Positions 1 through 5,025 are shown, numbered from the stretch's first letter. The stretch is DNA of 5,563 bases from an uncultured Clostridia bacterium (GCA_947427325.1 CANEHP010000151.1:1-5563), one strand, 5' to 3'. The notes: generated from the letters alone by a model not told the origin. Numbers and translations are program-made.

Positions 1-16
1 AAGAATTAGTATAACG

Positions 17-103
17 CTATTTCTGACTTAAAAACGTTCTTGAACGTTTTTAAGCGTTCCGCTGAAAGCGAAACCGACGGGACGCCGTCCCACAGAGAAA
101 TAG
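17..103. repeat. Nested inverted-repeat cluster (cloverleaf-like)
   Basis: Several complementary pairs nest here. An 8-bp closing pair (17-24 with 96-103, CTATTTCT/AGAAATAG) encloses three hairpins: a perfect 13-bp arm pair at 27-39 and 42-54, a 4-bp stem at 60-63/67-70 (CGCT, loop GAA, AGCG), and a 5-bp GC-rich stem at 79-83/87-91 (GGGAC/GTCCC). Read as RNA from either strand this would be a multibranch fold. It lies beyond the acpP terminator, so it is not needed by the acc operon. It could be a structured RNA, a palindromic dispersed element, or the terminator region of a gene left of the window. The pairings are seen directly; the function is unknown. Confidence 0.5.
27..54. repeat. 28-bp near-perfect palindrome
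   Basis: Arms CTTAAAAACGTTC (27-39) and GAACGTTTTTAAG (42-54) are exact reverse complements separated by TT. The arms carry an A-tract on one side and a T-tract on the other, so transcripts from either strand would end the stem in U-rich sequence. It could work as a weak bidirectional terminator, for example for a gene left of the window, but the stem is AT-rich for that role. A dyad binding site for a dimeric regulator is the alternative. Confidence 0.6.
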
Positions 104-142
104 TACCCAACGTACATTCCATGCCGCATTGCCTCGGTAATT

Positions 143-198
143 AAATACAGCTGTGTACCTCTGCCAATTTATTCAAGCAAATGCACACAGCTGTATTT
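143..198. repeat. 14-bp perfect inverted repeat
   Basis: AAATACAGCTGTGT (143-156) and ACACAGCTGTATTT (185-198) are exact reverse complements with a 28-base loop. Each arm also contains the self-complementary octamer ACAGCTGT. No clean T-run follows on either strand, so it is a poor intrinsic terminator. The right arm is reused in a direct repeat with 235-271. Possible roles are an extragenic palindromic element or the remnant of a duplicated terminator; the sequence does not decide. Confidence 0.55.
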
Positions 199-271
199 GA
201 CTTCTGAAACCTGCGTTATCAAAAAAGCCGTGATATGTCTCACAGCTGATTTGACGCCTTGATTCTGAAAC
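181..271. repeat. Imperfect direct repeat of about 30-37 bp
   Basis: Copy A (181-210) and copy B (235-271) share, in order, ATG, CACAGCTG, ATTTGAC and TTCTGAAAC. Copy B has a 7-base insertion (256-262) before the last block and small differences near the start. Copy B supplies one arm of the acpP terminator, while copy A supplies one arm of the 143-198 inverted repeat. This suggests local duplication of terminator-associated sequence just past the end of the operon. Confidence 0.5.
221..247 (-). terminator. Intrinsic terminator downstream of acpP
   Basis: Read on the minus strand, AGCTGTGA, a 6-base loop GACATA, then TCACGGCT form an 8-bp stem with one G-U pair, followed directly by a run of six T (221-226 on the plus strand are all A, the last T overlapping the stem end). 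The stem begins 38 bases after the acpP stop codon and nothing convincing is coded between. This is a canonical rho-independent terminator, and it marks acpP as the last gene of this transcript. Confidence 0.8.
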
Positions 272-285
272 TATTTCAAAGACAA

Positions 286-516
286 TCAGTCAATATGATC
301 CTCAATATACTTAACGATATCGCCTACGGTTTTGATGTTTTCTACCTGATCGTCGGGAATTTCAATGTCAAATTCTTCCTCAAAGCTCATTACCAAATCA
401 ACGATATCAAGGCTGTCTGCGCCCAAATCGTCCTGAATAACAGCGTCAAGCGCTACCTTGTCTTCCTCCACGTCAAGCTGATCCATAATAATGGACTTAA
501 CCTTTTCAAATACCAT
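286..516 (-). CDS. acpP: Acyl carrier protein
   Basis: Small acidic carrier of growing acyl chains for the type II fatty-acid synthase in the cytoplasm. The 76-residue protein has the usual ACP length. It carries the phosphopantetheine attachment motif GADSLDIVDLV with the modified serine at residue 35, followed by the acidic helix II and the EEEFDIEIPDD segment typical of the family (46-56). The start at 516 is chosen because the protein then begins MVFEKVKSII, as ACPs do, and a strong GGAGGAGA lies 7 bases upstream. An in-frame start at 609 would add 31 residues unlike any ACP N-terminus. It sits 235 bp after accA and just before an intrinsic terminator. In many clostridial clusters acpP lies near the front, next to fabK or fabD, so its place at the end is a little unusual. 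Identity is very secure. Confidence 0.97.
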   Translation of the reverse strand: MVFEKVKSIIMDQLDVEEDKVALDAVIQDDLGADSLDIVDLVMSFEEEFDIEIPDDQVENIKTVGDIVKYIEDHID

Positions 517-523
517 AATTAAA

Positions 524-531
524 TCTCCTCC
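524..531 (-). promoter_or_regulatory. Strong ribosome binding site of acpP
   Basis: GGAGGAGA on the minus strand, 7 bases from the ATG at 516. It is the best Shine-Dalgarno sequence in the window, as expected for a very abundant protein, and it settles the acpP start against the longer in-frame alternative at 609. Confidence 0.85.
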
Positions 532-551
532 AAAAATATTGTTTTTTATTA

Positions 552-566
552 CGGAGCGCTGCTCCG
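552..566 (-). promoter_or_regulatory. Hairpin in the acpP leader
   Basis: CGGAGC (552-557) and GCTCCG (561-566) form a perfect 6-bp GC-rich stem with a 3-base loop, 20 bases upstream of the acpP ribosome binding site on the transcribed strand. No T-run follows on the minus strand, so it is not a minus-strand terminator. On the plus strand the stem is followed by AATTTTT. A role in mRNA stability or processing is possible but unproven. Confidence 0.4.
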
Positions 567-680
567 AATTTTTGAAAATCCGAAAAACAGATTTTACAAG
601 CTTAACCAAGTCATCATTTTCGTCCCACTTTCGGAATTGAAAACGAAAGGTTCAATGAGGAACTCCGCCCCCGATTTACG

Positions 681-709
681 AAAAAATTTCATGGCGACGG
701 TCCGCCGCC
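681..709 (-). terminator. Possible weak terminator or attenuator after accA
   Basis: A 17-base near-palindrome at 693-709 (minus-strand reading GGCGGCGGACCGTCGCC, one mismatch) is followed by ATGAAATTTTTT, so a T-run begins six bases after the stem. The gap between stem and T-run and the very small loop make it a poor canonical terminator. It may allow partial read-through into acpP. Confidence 0.3.
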
Positions 710-751
710 TAAAAGGTAAGAGGACATCATATCTTTTAGACTTGCTAAAGC

Positions 752-1555
752 CTATTCTTCAAACATTCCGATTTTCCTGAACCTATTATACCTATTTTCA
801 AGCATAATGTCAATATTAGTTTTGGAAAATCTTGCAACTGCTTCGGATAAATATTCGCCAATATTCGATGCGGTAAGGGTCATATCGTTTTGTGCGCCTC
901 CCATAGCCTCGGAAATTATCCTGTCGCATATGCCAAAATCCATAAGGTCCTCTGCGGTTATTTTCATAAGCTCGCAGGCTTCCTTTTCCCTGCCGGGATC
1001 TTTCCATAAAATAGACGCAAAGCCTCTGGGAGAAATAACCGAGTAAAGAGCATTTTCCAGCATTGCAAGCTCATCGCCCACAGCCAAAGCCAAAGCGCCG
1101 CCGCTTCCTCCTTCTCCCAAAATAACGGTGATTACGGGAGTGCGCAATGTCATAAATTCCATTAAATTTCGCGCAATGGCTTCGCCCTGTCCCCTTTTTT
1201 CCGCCTCAACTCCGCAGAATGCTCCGGGAGTATCTACAAAGCAAATAACGGGACGATGAAACTTTTCCGCCTCCTTTGCAAGCCTTAAAGCCTTGCGGTA
1301 GCCCTCGGGATGAGGCATGGAAAAGTTCGTGCGCTTATTTTCCTCTATATTTCTGCCCTTCACCTGTGCCAAAATTGTTACGGGTACGCTGTTAAGGGTA
1401 GCGATTCCACCAAGCACGGCGTGATCGTCTCCATAATAGCGGTCGCCGTGAAGCTCAAGAAAATTATTGAAAATAGCGGGAATATAATCGTTTACCGTAG
1501 GGCGGTTTTTATGGCGTATCAAAGACAGCCTTTCGGTTGCGGTAAGCTTATTCAT
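752..1555 (-). CDS. accA: Acetyl-CoA carboxylase carboxyltransferase subunit alpha
   Basis: Alpha subunit of the carboxyltransferase that, with AccD, moves the carboxyl group from carboxybiotin on AccB to acetyl-CoA, giving malonyl-CoA. The 267 residues match the short Firmicute form; the E. coli protein is about 319 residues because of an N-terminal extension missing here. Crotonase-fold landmarks appear in order: HGDRYYGDD (36-44), NFSMPHPEGYRKALRLAKEA (77-96), VDTPGAFCG (107-115), the oxyanion-loop motif GEGGSGGALALAVGD (147-161) and ISPRGFASILWKDP (174-187). The C-terminus ENRYNRFRKIG matches the usual family end, so the gene is complete. E. coli has Glu where this protein has Arg177 in SPRG; I believe Arg occurs in clostridial members, so I do not treat it as damage. 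The ATG has AAGGAAG about 10 bases upstream. A 236-bp spacer separates it from accD. Confidence 0.96.
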   Translation of the reverse strand: MNKLTATERLSLIRHKNRPTVNDYIPAIFNNFLELHGDRYYGDDHAVLGGIATLNSVPVTILAQVKGRNIEENKRTNFSMPHPEGYRKALRLAKEAEKFHRPVICFVDTPGAFCGVEAEKRGQGEAIARNLMEFMTLRTPVITVILGEGGSGGALALAVGDELAMLENALYSVISPRGFASILWKDPGREKEACELMKITAEDLMDFGICDRIISEAMGGAQNDMTLTASNIGEYLSEAVARFSKTNIDIMLENRYNRFRKIGMFEE

Positions 1556-1791
1556 ATTTTGAAAGCTTCCTTTCCTTTATGTATTGTCATTTATGGGAAA
1601 ACGAGATTTTTTGGCACAAAGCGCCGTAACGAAAAACAAAGATAAAAAATTTTACGGCATAATTATCCTTACTCTTAGAACTTGTTCTCATAGGAATGGT
1701 GCGCAGAAATATTGCTAAAAGACGCCTTATACTAATTCCTTATCATACTGTAAGCTTTGTCTGCTGTATAACAGAGGATTGGTATTAAAGC
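1556..1791 (-). other. accD-accA spacer (236 bp) with inverted repeats
   Basis: Apart from the accA ribosome binding site near 1566-1572, no clear gene is present. It contains a 9-bp inverted repeat overlapping the accD stop (1750-1795), a 7-bp pair GCCGTAA/TTACGGC (1623-1629/1652-1658), AGAACTTGTTCT (1678-1689), and a 12-base motif (1727-1738) repeated in inverted orientation at 3-14. A 34-codon minus-strand frame starts with ATG at 1691 and stops at 1587, and remains open upstream to 1739, but it has no ribosome binding site and no recognisable family. Such a long insert between accD and accA is unusual. A dispersed intergenic element is my inference. Confidence 0.45.
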
Positions 1792-1795
1792 TTAC
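1750..1795 (-). repeat. Compound hairpin overlapping the accD stop codon
   Basis: GTAAGCTTT (1750-1758) and AAAGCTTAC (1787-1795) are exact reverse complements. The right arm covers the accD stop codon (1792-1794). Inside the loop lies a second stem, CTGT/ACAG (1764-1767/1771-1774). No T-run follows on the minus strand, so this is not a standard terminator. It may be a stabiliser or processing site at the accD 3' end, or the edge of an inserted repeat. Confidence 0.45.
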
Positions 1796-2673
1796 TCTTT
1801 TTCCCTCTCATAATTATGCAGCTTCATAATTCTCGCCAAGGTTCTTCTCATCATAGTTCTTTCAACTATCATATCGGCAAAGCCGTTTTCAAGCATAAAT
1901 TCAGCCGTTTGAAAGTCGTCGGGAAGCTGCTGCTTTATGGTATCCTGAATTACCCTTCTTCCGGCAAAGCCCACAAGCACCTTAGGCTCGGCAATAATTA
2001 TATCCCCAAGACTTGCAAAGGATGCGTTTACTCCTCCTGTGGTGGGATCGGTCAATACCGTAATATACAGCTGTCCCGCTTGATTATGGCGGGCAATAGC
2101 GCCGCTGGTTTTAGCCATCTGCATAAGAGAAACAGTGCCCTCCTGCATTCTTGCGCCGCCGCTGGCAGTAAAGAGTATGACGGGAAGCTTATTTTTGGTA
2201 GCATACTCAAAGGCACGGGTGATTTTTTCGCCCACTACGCTGCCCATGCTTGCCATAAGGAAATTGCTGTCCATTATGCCTATCACGCATTTATAGCCGT
2301 GAATTTCACATTCGCCCGTTACCACCGCTTCCTTAGTATCGCACTTCTGCTGCATCTCTCTGATTTTCTTTTCGTAGTCGGGAAAATCAATAGGATTTTT
2401 GCTTATCATATTTGCGTCAAATTCTTTAAAGGTATCGGCGTCGGCGGTAAGCTGCAATCTTTCCTGCCAGGTAAGTCTTGCGTGATAGTTGCAAAAGGCG
2501 CACACCTTACGGTTTTTTTCGAAATCCTCCATATATGCCACTGTGCCGCAGCGGGGGCATTTAAAAAGCAGATCGTGAGGAATATTCACATCCTCGCCCG
2601 ATTTATCGGCTTTTTCCGCCGAATTATCATCGTTAAATCTGGCTTTTACAACTTTAAAAAGGTCTTCAAGCAA
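1792..2673 (-). CDS. accD: Acetyl-CoA carboxylase carboxyltransferase subunit beta
   Basis: Beta subunit of the carboxyltransferase, partner of AccA in making malonyl-CoA. The 293 residues are of usual length. An N-terminal C4 zinc ribbon uses Cys39, Cys42, Cys58 and Cys61 (CPRC and CAFC pairs). The crotonase-like domain follows, with FTASGGARMQEG (168-179), LTDPTTGGVNASFASLGD (207-224) and GFAGRRVIQDT (235-245), the segments that bind acetyl-CoA and form the oxyanion holes. The start is TTG at 2673. An in-frame TAA immediately precedes it, and the first in-frame ATG (Met48) would cut the zinc ribbon in half, so TTG is effectively forced. AAGGTGG lies 7 bases upstream. It follows accC by 49 bp and is almost certainly co-transcribed with it. 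The non-ATG start may lower its translation relative to accA. Confidence 0.96.
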   Translation of the reverse strand: MLEDLFKVVKARFNDDNSAEKADKSGEDVNIPHDLLFKCPRCGTVAYMEDFEKNRKVCAFCNYHARLTWQERLQLTADADTFKEFDANMISKNPIDFPDYEKKIREMQQKCDTKEAVVTGECEIHGYKCVIGIMDSNFLMASMGSVVGEKITRAFEYATKNKLPVILFTASGGARMQEGTVSLMQMAKTSGAIARHNQAGQLYITVLTDPTTGGVNASFASLGDIIIAEPKVLVGFAGRRVIQDTIKQQLPDDFQTAEFMLENGFADMIVERTMMRRTLARIMKLHNYEREKE

Positions 2674-2680
2674 TTAGATC

Positions 2681-2687
2681 CCACCTT
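2681..2687 (-). promoter_or_regulatory. Ribosome binding site of accD (TTG start)
   Basis: AAGGTGG on the minus strand, 7 bases before the TTG at 2673. An ATG that lies further upstream, near 2696, is out of frame with accD. This site supports the unusual start codon. Confidence 0.75.
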
Positions 2688-2722
2688 ATTGAACATATTT
2701 TCAGATTATTTTTATTTGGTTG

Positions 2723-4075
2723 TCAGCTTTTCTTTGTCAGGTATTTTCTGTTAAGAAAGCCGATATCAAAATTACCCATTTCAAAATCGGGATCTCTCAG
2801 CAAATTAAGCTGAAAATCCACATTTGTAATAATTCCCTCTATAAGAAATTCCGACAAAGCCACCTTCATCTTCTGAATCGCTTCGTTTCTGTCCTTTCCC
2901 TTAACTATGACCTTGGCTATCATACTGTCATAGTAAGGGGGAATTTCATATCCTTGATAAACCGCCGTATCTATGCGTACGCCAAAGCCTCCCGGCATGT
3001 GTATGGATTTTATCTTTCCGGGACAGGGACGGAAGCCGTTTAAAGGGTCTTCTGCGTTAATTCTGCACTCTATGGCATGCCCGTCAATATGAACGTCGGC
3101 TTGTGTAAAGCCCAATTCCTCCCCTGCCGCAATCTTTATCTGCTCTTTAATAAGGTCAATTCCCGTTACCATCTCGGTAACAGGGTGTTCTACCTGTATG
3201 CGGGTATTCATTTCCATAAAGTAAAAGTTCTTGTCCTTATCTACAAGAAATTCCACAGTACCCGCATTGGTGTAGCCGCAGGCCTTTGCCGCCTTAACTG
3301 CCGCCTCGCCCATTTTTCTGCGTAGATCATCGGTCATAATGACGGCAGGGCTTTCCTCCAGCAGCTTTTGGTTTCTTCTTTGACAGGAGCAGTCACGCTC
3401 TCCCAGGTATACCACATTTCCGTGCTCGTCTGCAAGAAGCTGTATTTCAATATGCTTCGGGTTTATGATAAGCTTTTCAAGATACACGTCGTCGTTCCCG
3501 AAAAACTGTCTTGCCTCCTGCTTTGCTTCGAGTATTTTTTCCTCAAGCTCCCCTTCGTCCTCAATGTTGCGTATTCCTCTGCCGCCTCCGCCGGCAGAAG
3601 CCTTTACCATAACGGGATAGCCTATTTCCGAGGCAATTTTTCTTGCCCGGTCAATGCTTGTGACAATTCCGTCAGAGCCGGGAACTACAGGAACTCCCGC
3701 CTCCTTCATAGTGCGCTTGGCGTTAGCTTTGTCCCCCATAGCGTCAATAGCCGCCGCCGTCGGACCTATCCATTTTATACCGCATTTATCGCAAAGGCGC
3801 ACAAATCCGCTGTTTTCCGACAAAAATCCAAAGCCGGGGTGAATGGCCTTTGACCCCGTCACCTCGCAGGCGGCGATAACGGCTTTTGTGTTAATGTAGC
3901 TGTCCTTGGTAGCGGCAGAGCCGATACAAACGGCTTCGTCTGCTATCTGTGCATGCATGGCGTTTCTGTCGGCGGTGGAATAAACCGCAACGGTCTTTAT
4001 ACCCATTTCTCTGCATGCTCTGATTATTCTGAGGGCTATTTCCCCTCGATTGGCAATAAGTATTTTACTGAACAT
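2723..4075 (-). CDS. accC: Acetyl-CoA carboxylase biotin carboxylase subunit
   Basis: ATP-grasp enzyme that carboxylates the biotin on AccB using bicarbonate and ATP, the first half-reaction of acetyl-CoA carboxylase. The 450-residue length is typical. It begins MFSKILIANRGEIALRI, the standard N-terminus. HPGFGFLSEN (79-88) follows, then Lys116, the glycine-rich ATP loop KASAGGGGRGIR (158-169), KHIEIQ (207-212) and ERDCSCQRRNQK (226-237). Next come MEMNTRIQVEHPVTE (287-301), with Glu288, Asn290, Arg292 and Glu296, and AIECRINAEDP (334-344), with Arg338, the residue that contacts biotin in E. coli. Asn235 stands where E. coli has His236, an ATP-contacting position that varies in Firmicutes, so I expect full activity. 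The start at 4075 is preferred over 4111 because of the family N-terminus and AAGAGG 5 bases upstream. A hairpin lies between it and fabZ. Confidence 0.97.
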   Translation of the reverse strand: MFSKILIANRGEIALRIIRACREMGIKTVAVYSTADRNAMHAQIADEAVCIGSAATKDSYINTKAVIAACEVTGSKAIHPGFGFLSENSGFVRLCDKCGIKWIGPTAAAIDAMGDKANAKRTMKEAGVPVVPGSDGIVTSIDRARKIASEIGYPVMVKASAGGGGRGIRNIEDEGELEEKILEAKQEARQFFGNDDVYLEKLIINPKHIEIQLLADEHGNVVYLGERDCSCQRRNQKLLEESPAVIMTDDLRRKMGEAAVKAAKACGYTNAGTVEFLVDKDKNFYFMEMNTRIQVEHPVTEMVTGIDLIKEQIKIAAGEELGFTQADVHIDGHAIECRINAEDPLNGFRPCPGKIKSIHMPGGFGVRIDTAVYQGYEIPPYYDSMIAKVIVKGKDRNEAIQKMKVALSEFLIEGIITNVDFQLNLLRDPDFEMGNFDIGFLNRKYLTKKS

Positions 4076-4080
4076 TGAAA

Positions 4081-4086
4081 CCTCTT
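4081..4086 (-). promoter_or_regulatory. Ribosome binding site of accC
   Basis: AAGAGG on the minus strand, 5 bases before the ATG at 4075. It selects this start over an in-frame ATG at 4111 that would add 12 residues not seen in the family and would place the start inside the upstream hairpin. Confidence 0.7.
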
Positions 4087-4093
4087 GTTTAAG

Positions 4094-4133
4094 CGGCAGC
4101 GTAAAAGGCAAAAACGGTATTTGTCCGCTGCCG
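4094..4133 (-). promoter_or_regulatory. GC-rich hairpin just upstream of the accC ribosome binding site
   Basis: CGGCAGCG (4094-4101) and CGCTGCCG (4126-4133) form a perfect 8-bp stem with a 24-base loop. On the minus-strand transcript it ends 7 bases before the AAGAGG of accC. It has no T-run after it, so it is not an intrinsic terminator. An mRNA processing or stability element tuning the fabZ:accC ratio is a plausible role. A second, weaker 5-bp stem (AGGGC/GCCCT, 4145-4162) lies between it and the fabZ stop. Confidence 0.45.
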
Positions 4134-4192
4134 GCTTTATTTTCAGGGCGTCTGAAAGCCCTTGTTTTCGTCCGAAGAAATCAAGCCTGCCT

Positions 4193-4621
4193 TTACTTAA
4201 TGGCAAAAGTAATTTCGCCCGAAACGGCCTTTTCGCCGTCAACAGTACAGATTCCCTTTCCCACTCCCACAGGTCCCTTTACCTTGATTATTTCAACTTC
4301 TATTTTAAGCGTATCTCCGGGCTTTACCTGACGGCGGAACTTAGCCTCCTTAACGCCGCCGAAAAATCCCAGCTTTCCCTTGTTTTCGGGCATGGCAAGC
4401 ATTGCCACCGCCCCCGCCTGCGCCATCATCTCAAGCATAAGCACGCCGGGAACAACGGGGTAATCGGGAAAATGCCCCTTGAACCAAAATTCGTCGGGCT
4501 TCATATATTTTGTTGCCACAACCCTTTTGCCCGTTTCCATTTCCTCAATGGCGTCTATCAGCAAAAACGGATCTCTGTGCGGAATTATCTCCTTTATTTC
4601 CTCCTGCGTCATCAAAGACAT
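4193..4621 (-). CDS. fabZ: 3-hydroxyacyl-ACP dehydratase
   Basis: Hot-dog-fold dehydratase that converts (3R)-hydroxyacyl-ACP to trans-2-enoyl-ACP in each elongation cycle. The 142 residues are typical of FabZ and shorter than FabA. IIPHRDPFLLID (12-23) is the standard N-terminal signature. GHFPDYPVVPGVLMLEMMAQ (49-68) contains the catalytic pair His50 and Glu64. The segment FGGVKEAKFRRQVKPGDTL (86-104) and the VDGEKAVSGEITF ending match the family through to the C-terminus, so the gene is intact. The ATG at 4621 has AAAGGA 7 bases upstream. An in-frame Met4 is possible but worse placed. It lies between accB and accC, the usual clostridial arrangement, but 404 bp from accB. There is no FabA-like feature, so a dehydratase without isomerase activity is expected. 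Confidence 0.97.
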   Translation of the reverse strand: MSLMTQEEIKEIIPHRDPFLLIDAIEEMETGKRVVATKYMKPDEFWFKGHFPDYPVVPGVLMLEMMAQAGAVAMLAMPENKGKLGFFGGVKEAKFRRQVKPGDTLKIEVEIIKVKGPVGVGKGICTVDGEKAVSGEITFAIK

Positions 4622-4641
4622 AGCTTTATCCTTTCCGAAAC

Positions 4642-4664
4642 GGCTTTACAAATATGTATAAGCC
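4642..4664 (-). promoter_or_regulatory. Hairpin in the fabZ leader
   Basis: GGCTT pairs with AAGCC and the inner TACA pairs with TGTA, giving a 9-bp stem with one bulged base and a 4-base loop (AATA). It ends 20 bases before the fabZ ATG, just upstream of the AAAGGA ribosome binding site. It could also be read as an imperfect dyad on DNA (TTACA, AATA, TGTATAA). No known regulator site was matched with confidence. Confidence 0.4.
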
Positions 4665-4772
4665 TTTTGTGTTATTTTTCCGAAAATAATTCGGAGCTGT
4701 AAAAAAACATACTTTTTTGTGCTGCCGAGAAACTTGGCGCTGATTTTTGGTGCTGATTTATTGTTCTCTAAG

Positions 4773-4799
4773 AAAACCCGGCAATAATTTACCGGTTTT
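4773..4799 (-). terminator. Terminator-like hairpin between accB and fabZ
   Basis: Read on the minus strand, AAAACCGG, a 10-base loop, then CCGGGTTTT gives an 8-bp stem with one bulged G, ending in TTTT and followed by CTT. The GC core is only four pairs, so termination is probably partial at best. If active it would lower fabZ-accC-accD-accA expression relative to accB, or mark a boundary where a new promoter is needed. Confidence 0.35.
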
Positions 4800-4802
4800 A
4801 AA

Positions 4803-4906
4803 GAATTTCAAAATTCACAAAATAAAAATCCGCTTCGCCTTGCTCCGCTCCTTTTTTTGCGAACCGATCGGAATTTTCAAAGAAAATTTCGACGCTTTTG
4901 AAATTC
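4803..4906. repeat. 11-bp inverted repeat with inner palindromes
   Basis: GAATTTCAAAA (4803-4813) and TTTTGAAATTC (4896-4906) are exact reverse complements. Between them lie the palindrome CCGATCGG (4864-4871), a 7-bp hairpin AATTTTC/GAAAATT (4872-4888), and a purine-rich stretch on the minus strand (4828-4852) built from GGAGC and GAAGC-like units. The layout of terminal inverted repeats around about 80 bp fits a miniature palindromic element. I saw no clear flanking target duplication. Confidence 0.5.
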
Positions 4907-5025
4907 GTGCTGTCAGAGCAGTGGTGATGAAGTGCGCCCGCTTTCAGGAAAGCTGCGCCGACTTTTCACAGCCCTCATTTTCACCGCCCTTAAAAGTACG
5001 ATGCTCCGATCCTGCCGTCTGACGG

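Larger units (their letters stand above)
517..751 (-). other. accA-acpP spacer (235 bp)
   Basis: Non-coding leader of acpP, apart from its ribosome binding site. It contains a near-palindrome at 693-709, a 6-bp arm pair at 628-633/644-649 (CTTTCG/CGAAAG), an AT-rich arm pair AAAATC/GATTTT near 576-596, and a GC-rich hairpin at 552-566. I looked for a sigma-A promoter on the minus strand. A TAAAAT box is present near 590-600 but has no matching -35 box at proper spacing, so no promoter is called. Whether acpP is transcribed separately or by read-through from accA cannot be settled from this sequence. Confidence 0.5.
4622..5025 (-). other. accB-fabZ spacer (404 bp), probable intergenic repeat material
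   Basis: Apart from the fabZ ribosome binding site (4629-4634) I see no convincing gene. In transcript order it holds CCGTC/GACGG just after the accB stop (5015-5025), an 11-bp inverted repeat spanning 4803-4906 with inner palindromes, a terminator-like stem (4773-4799), an A6/T6 arm pair near 4700-4718, CCGAA/TTCGG (4680-4694), and a fabZ leader hairpin (4642-4664). Long frames are open on both strands: plus 4747-5022 (91 codons, TTG start) and minus 4965-4801 (55 codons between stops, no ATG, GTG or TTG near its beginning). Neither has a ribosome binding site or a family I can name. No promoter with a good -35/-10 pair was found. Confidence 0.5.

Noticed and set aside
226..242. Asn235 of AccC considered as a defect (codon lies in 3371-3373, not in this range)
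   Set aside because: E. coli has His here, but this position varies among Firmicute biotin carboxylases and all other catalytic residues are present.
517..609. Extended acpP start at 609 giving a 107-residue protein
   Set aside because: The additional 31 residues do not resemble an ACP and cover the leader hairpin; the strong GGAGGAGA points to 516.
286..750. A separate sigma-A promoter for acpP
   Set aside because: TAAAAT-like boxes are present but none has an acceptable -35 box at 16-18 bases; calling one would be guesswork.
1816..2754. A 312-codon open frame on the plus strand opposite accD
   Set aside because: It is fully antiparallel to a well-conserved gene, has no ribosome binding site and gives no recognisable protein. 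It reflects the codon pattern of accD read backwards.
3368..3853. A 161-codon plus-strand frame opposite accC
   Set aside because: Antisense shadow of accC with no family features or initiation signal.
4076..4111. Extended accC start at 4111
   Set aside because: The added residues are outside the family N-terminus and lie in the hairpin; AAGAGG serves the ATG at 4075.
4747..5022. 91-codon plus-strand gene in the accB-fabZ spacer
   Set aside because: It has a TTG start with no ribosome binding site, faces against the operon and has no recognisable domain. It is better explained as part of a repeat element, so it is described in the spacer entry and not called as a gene.
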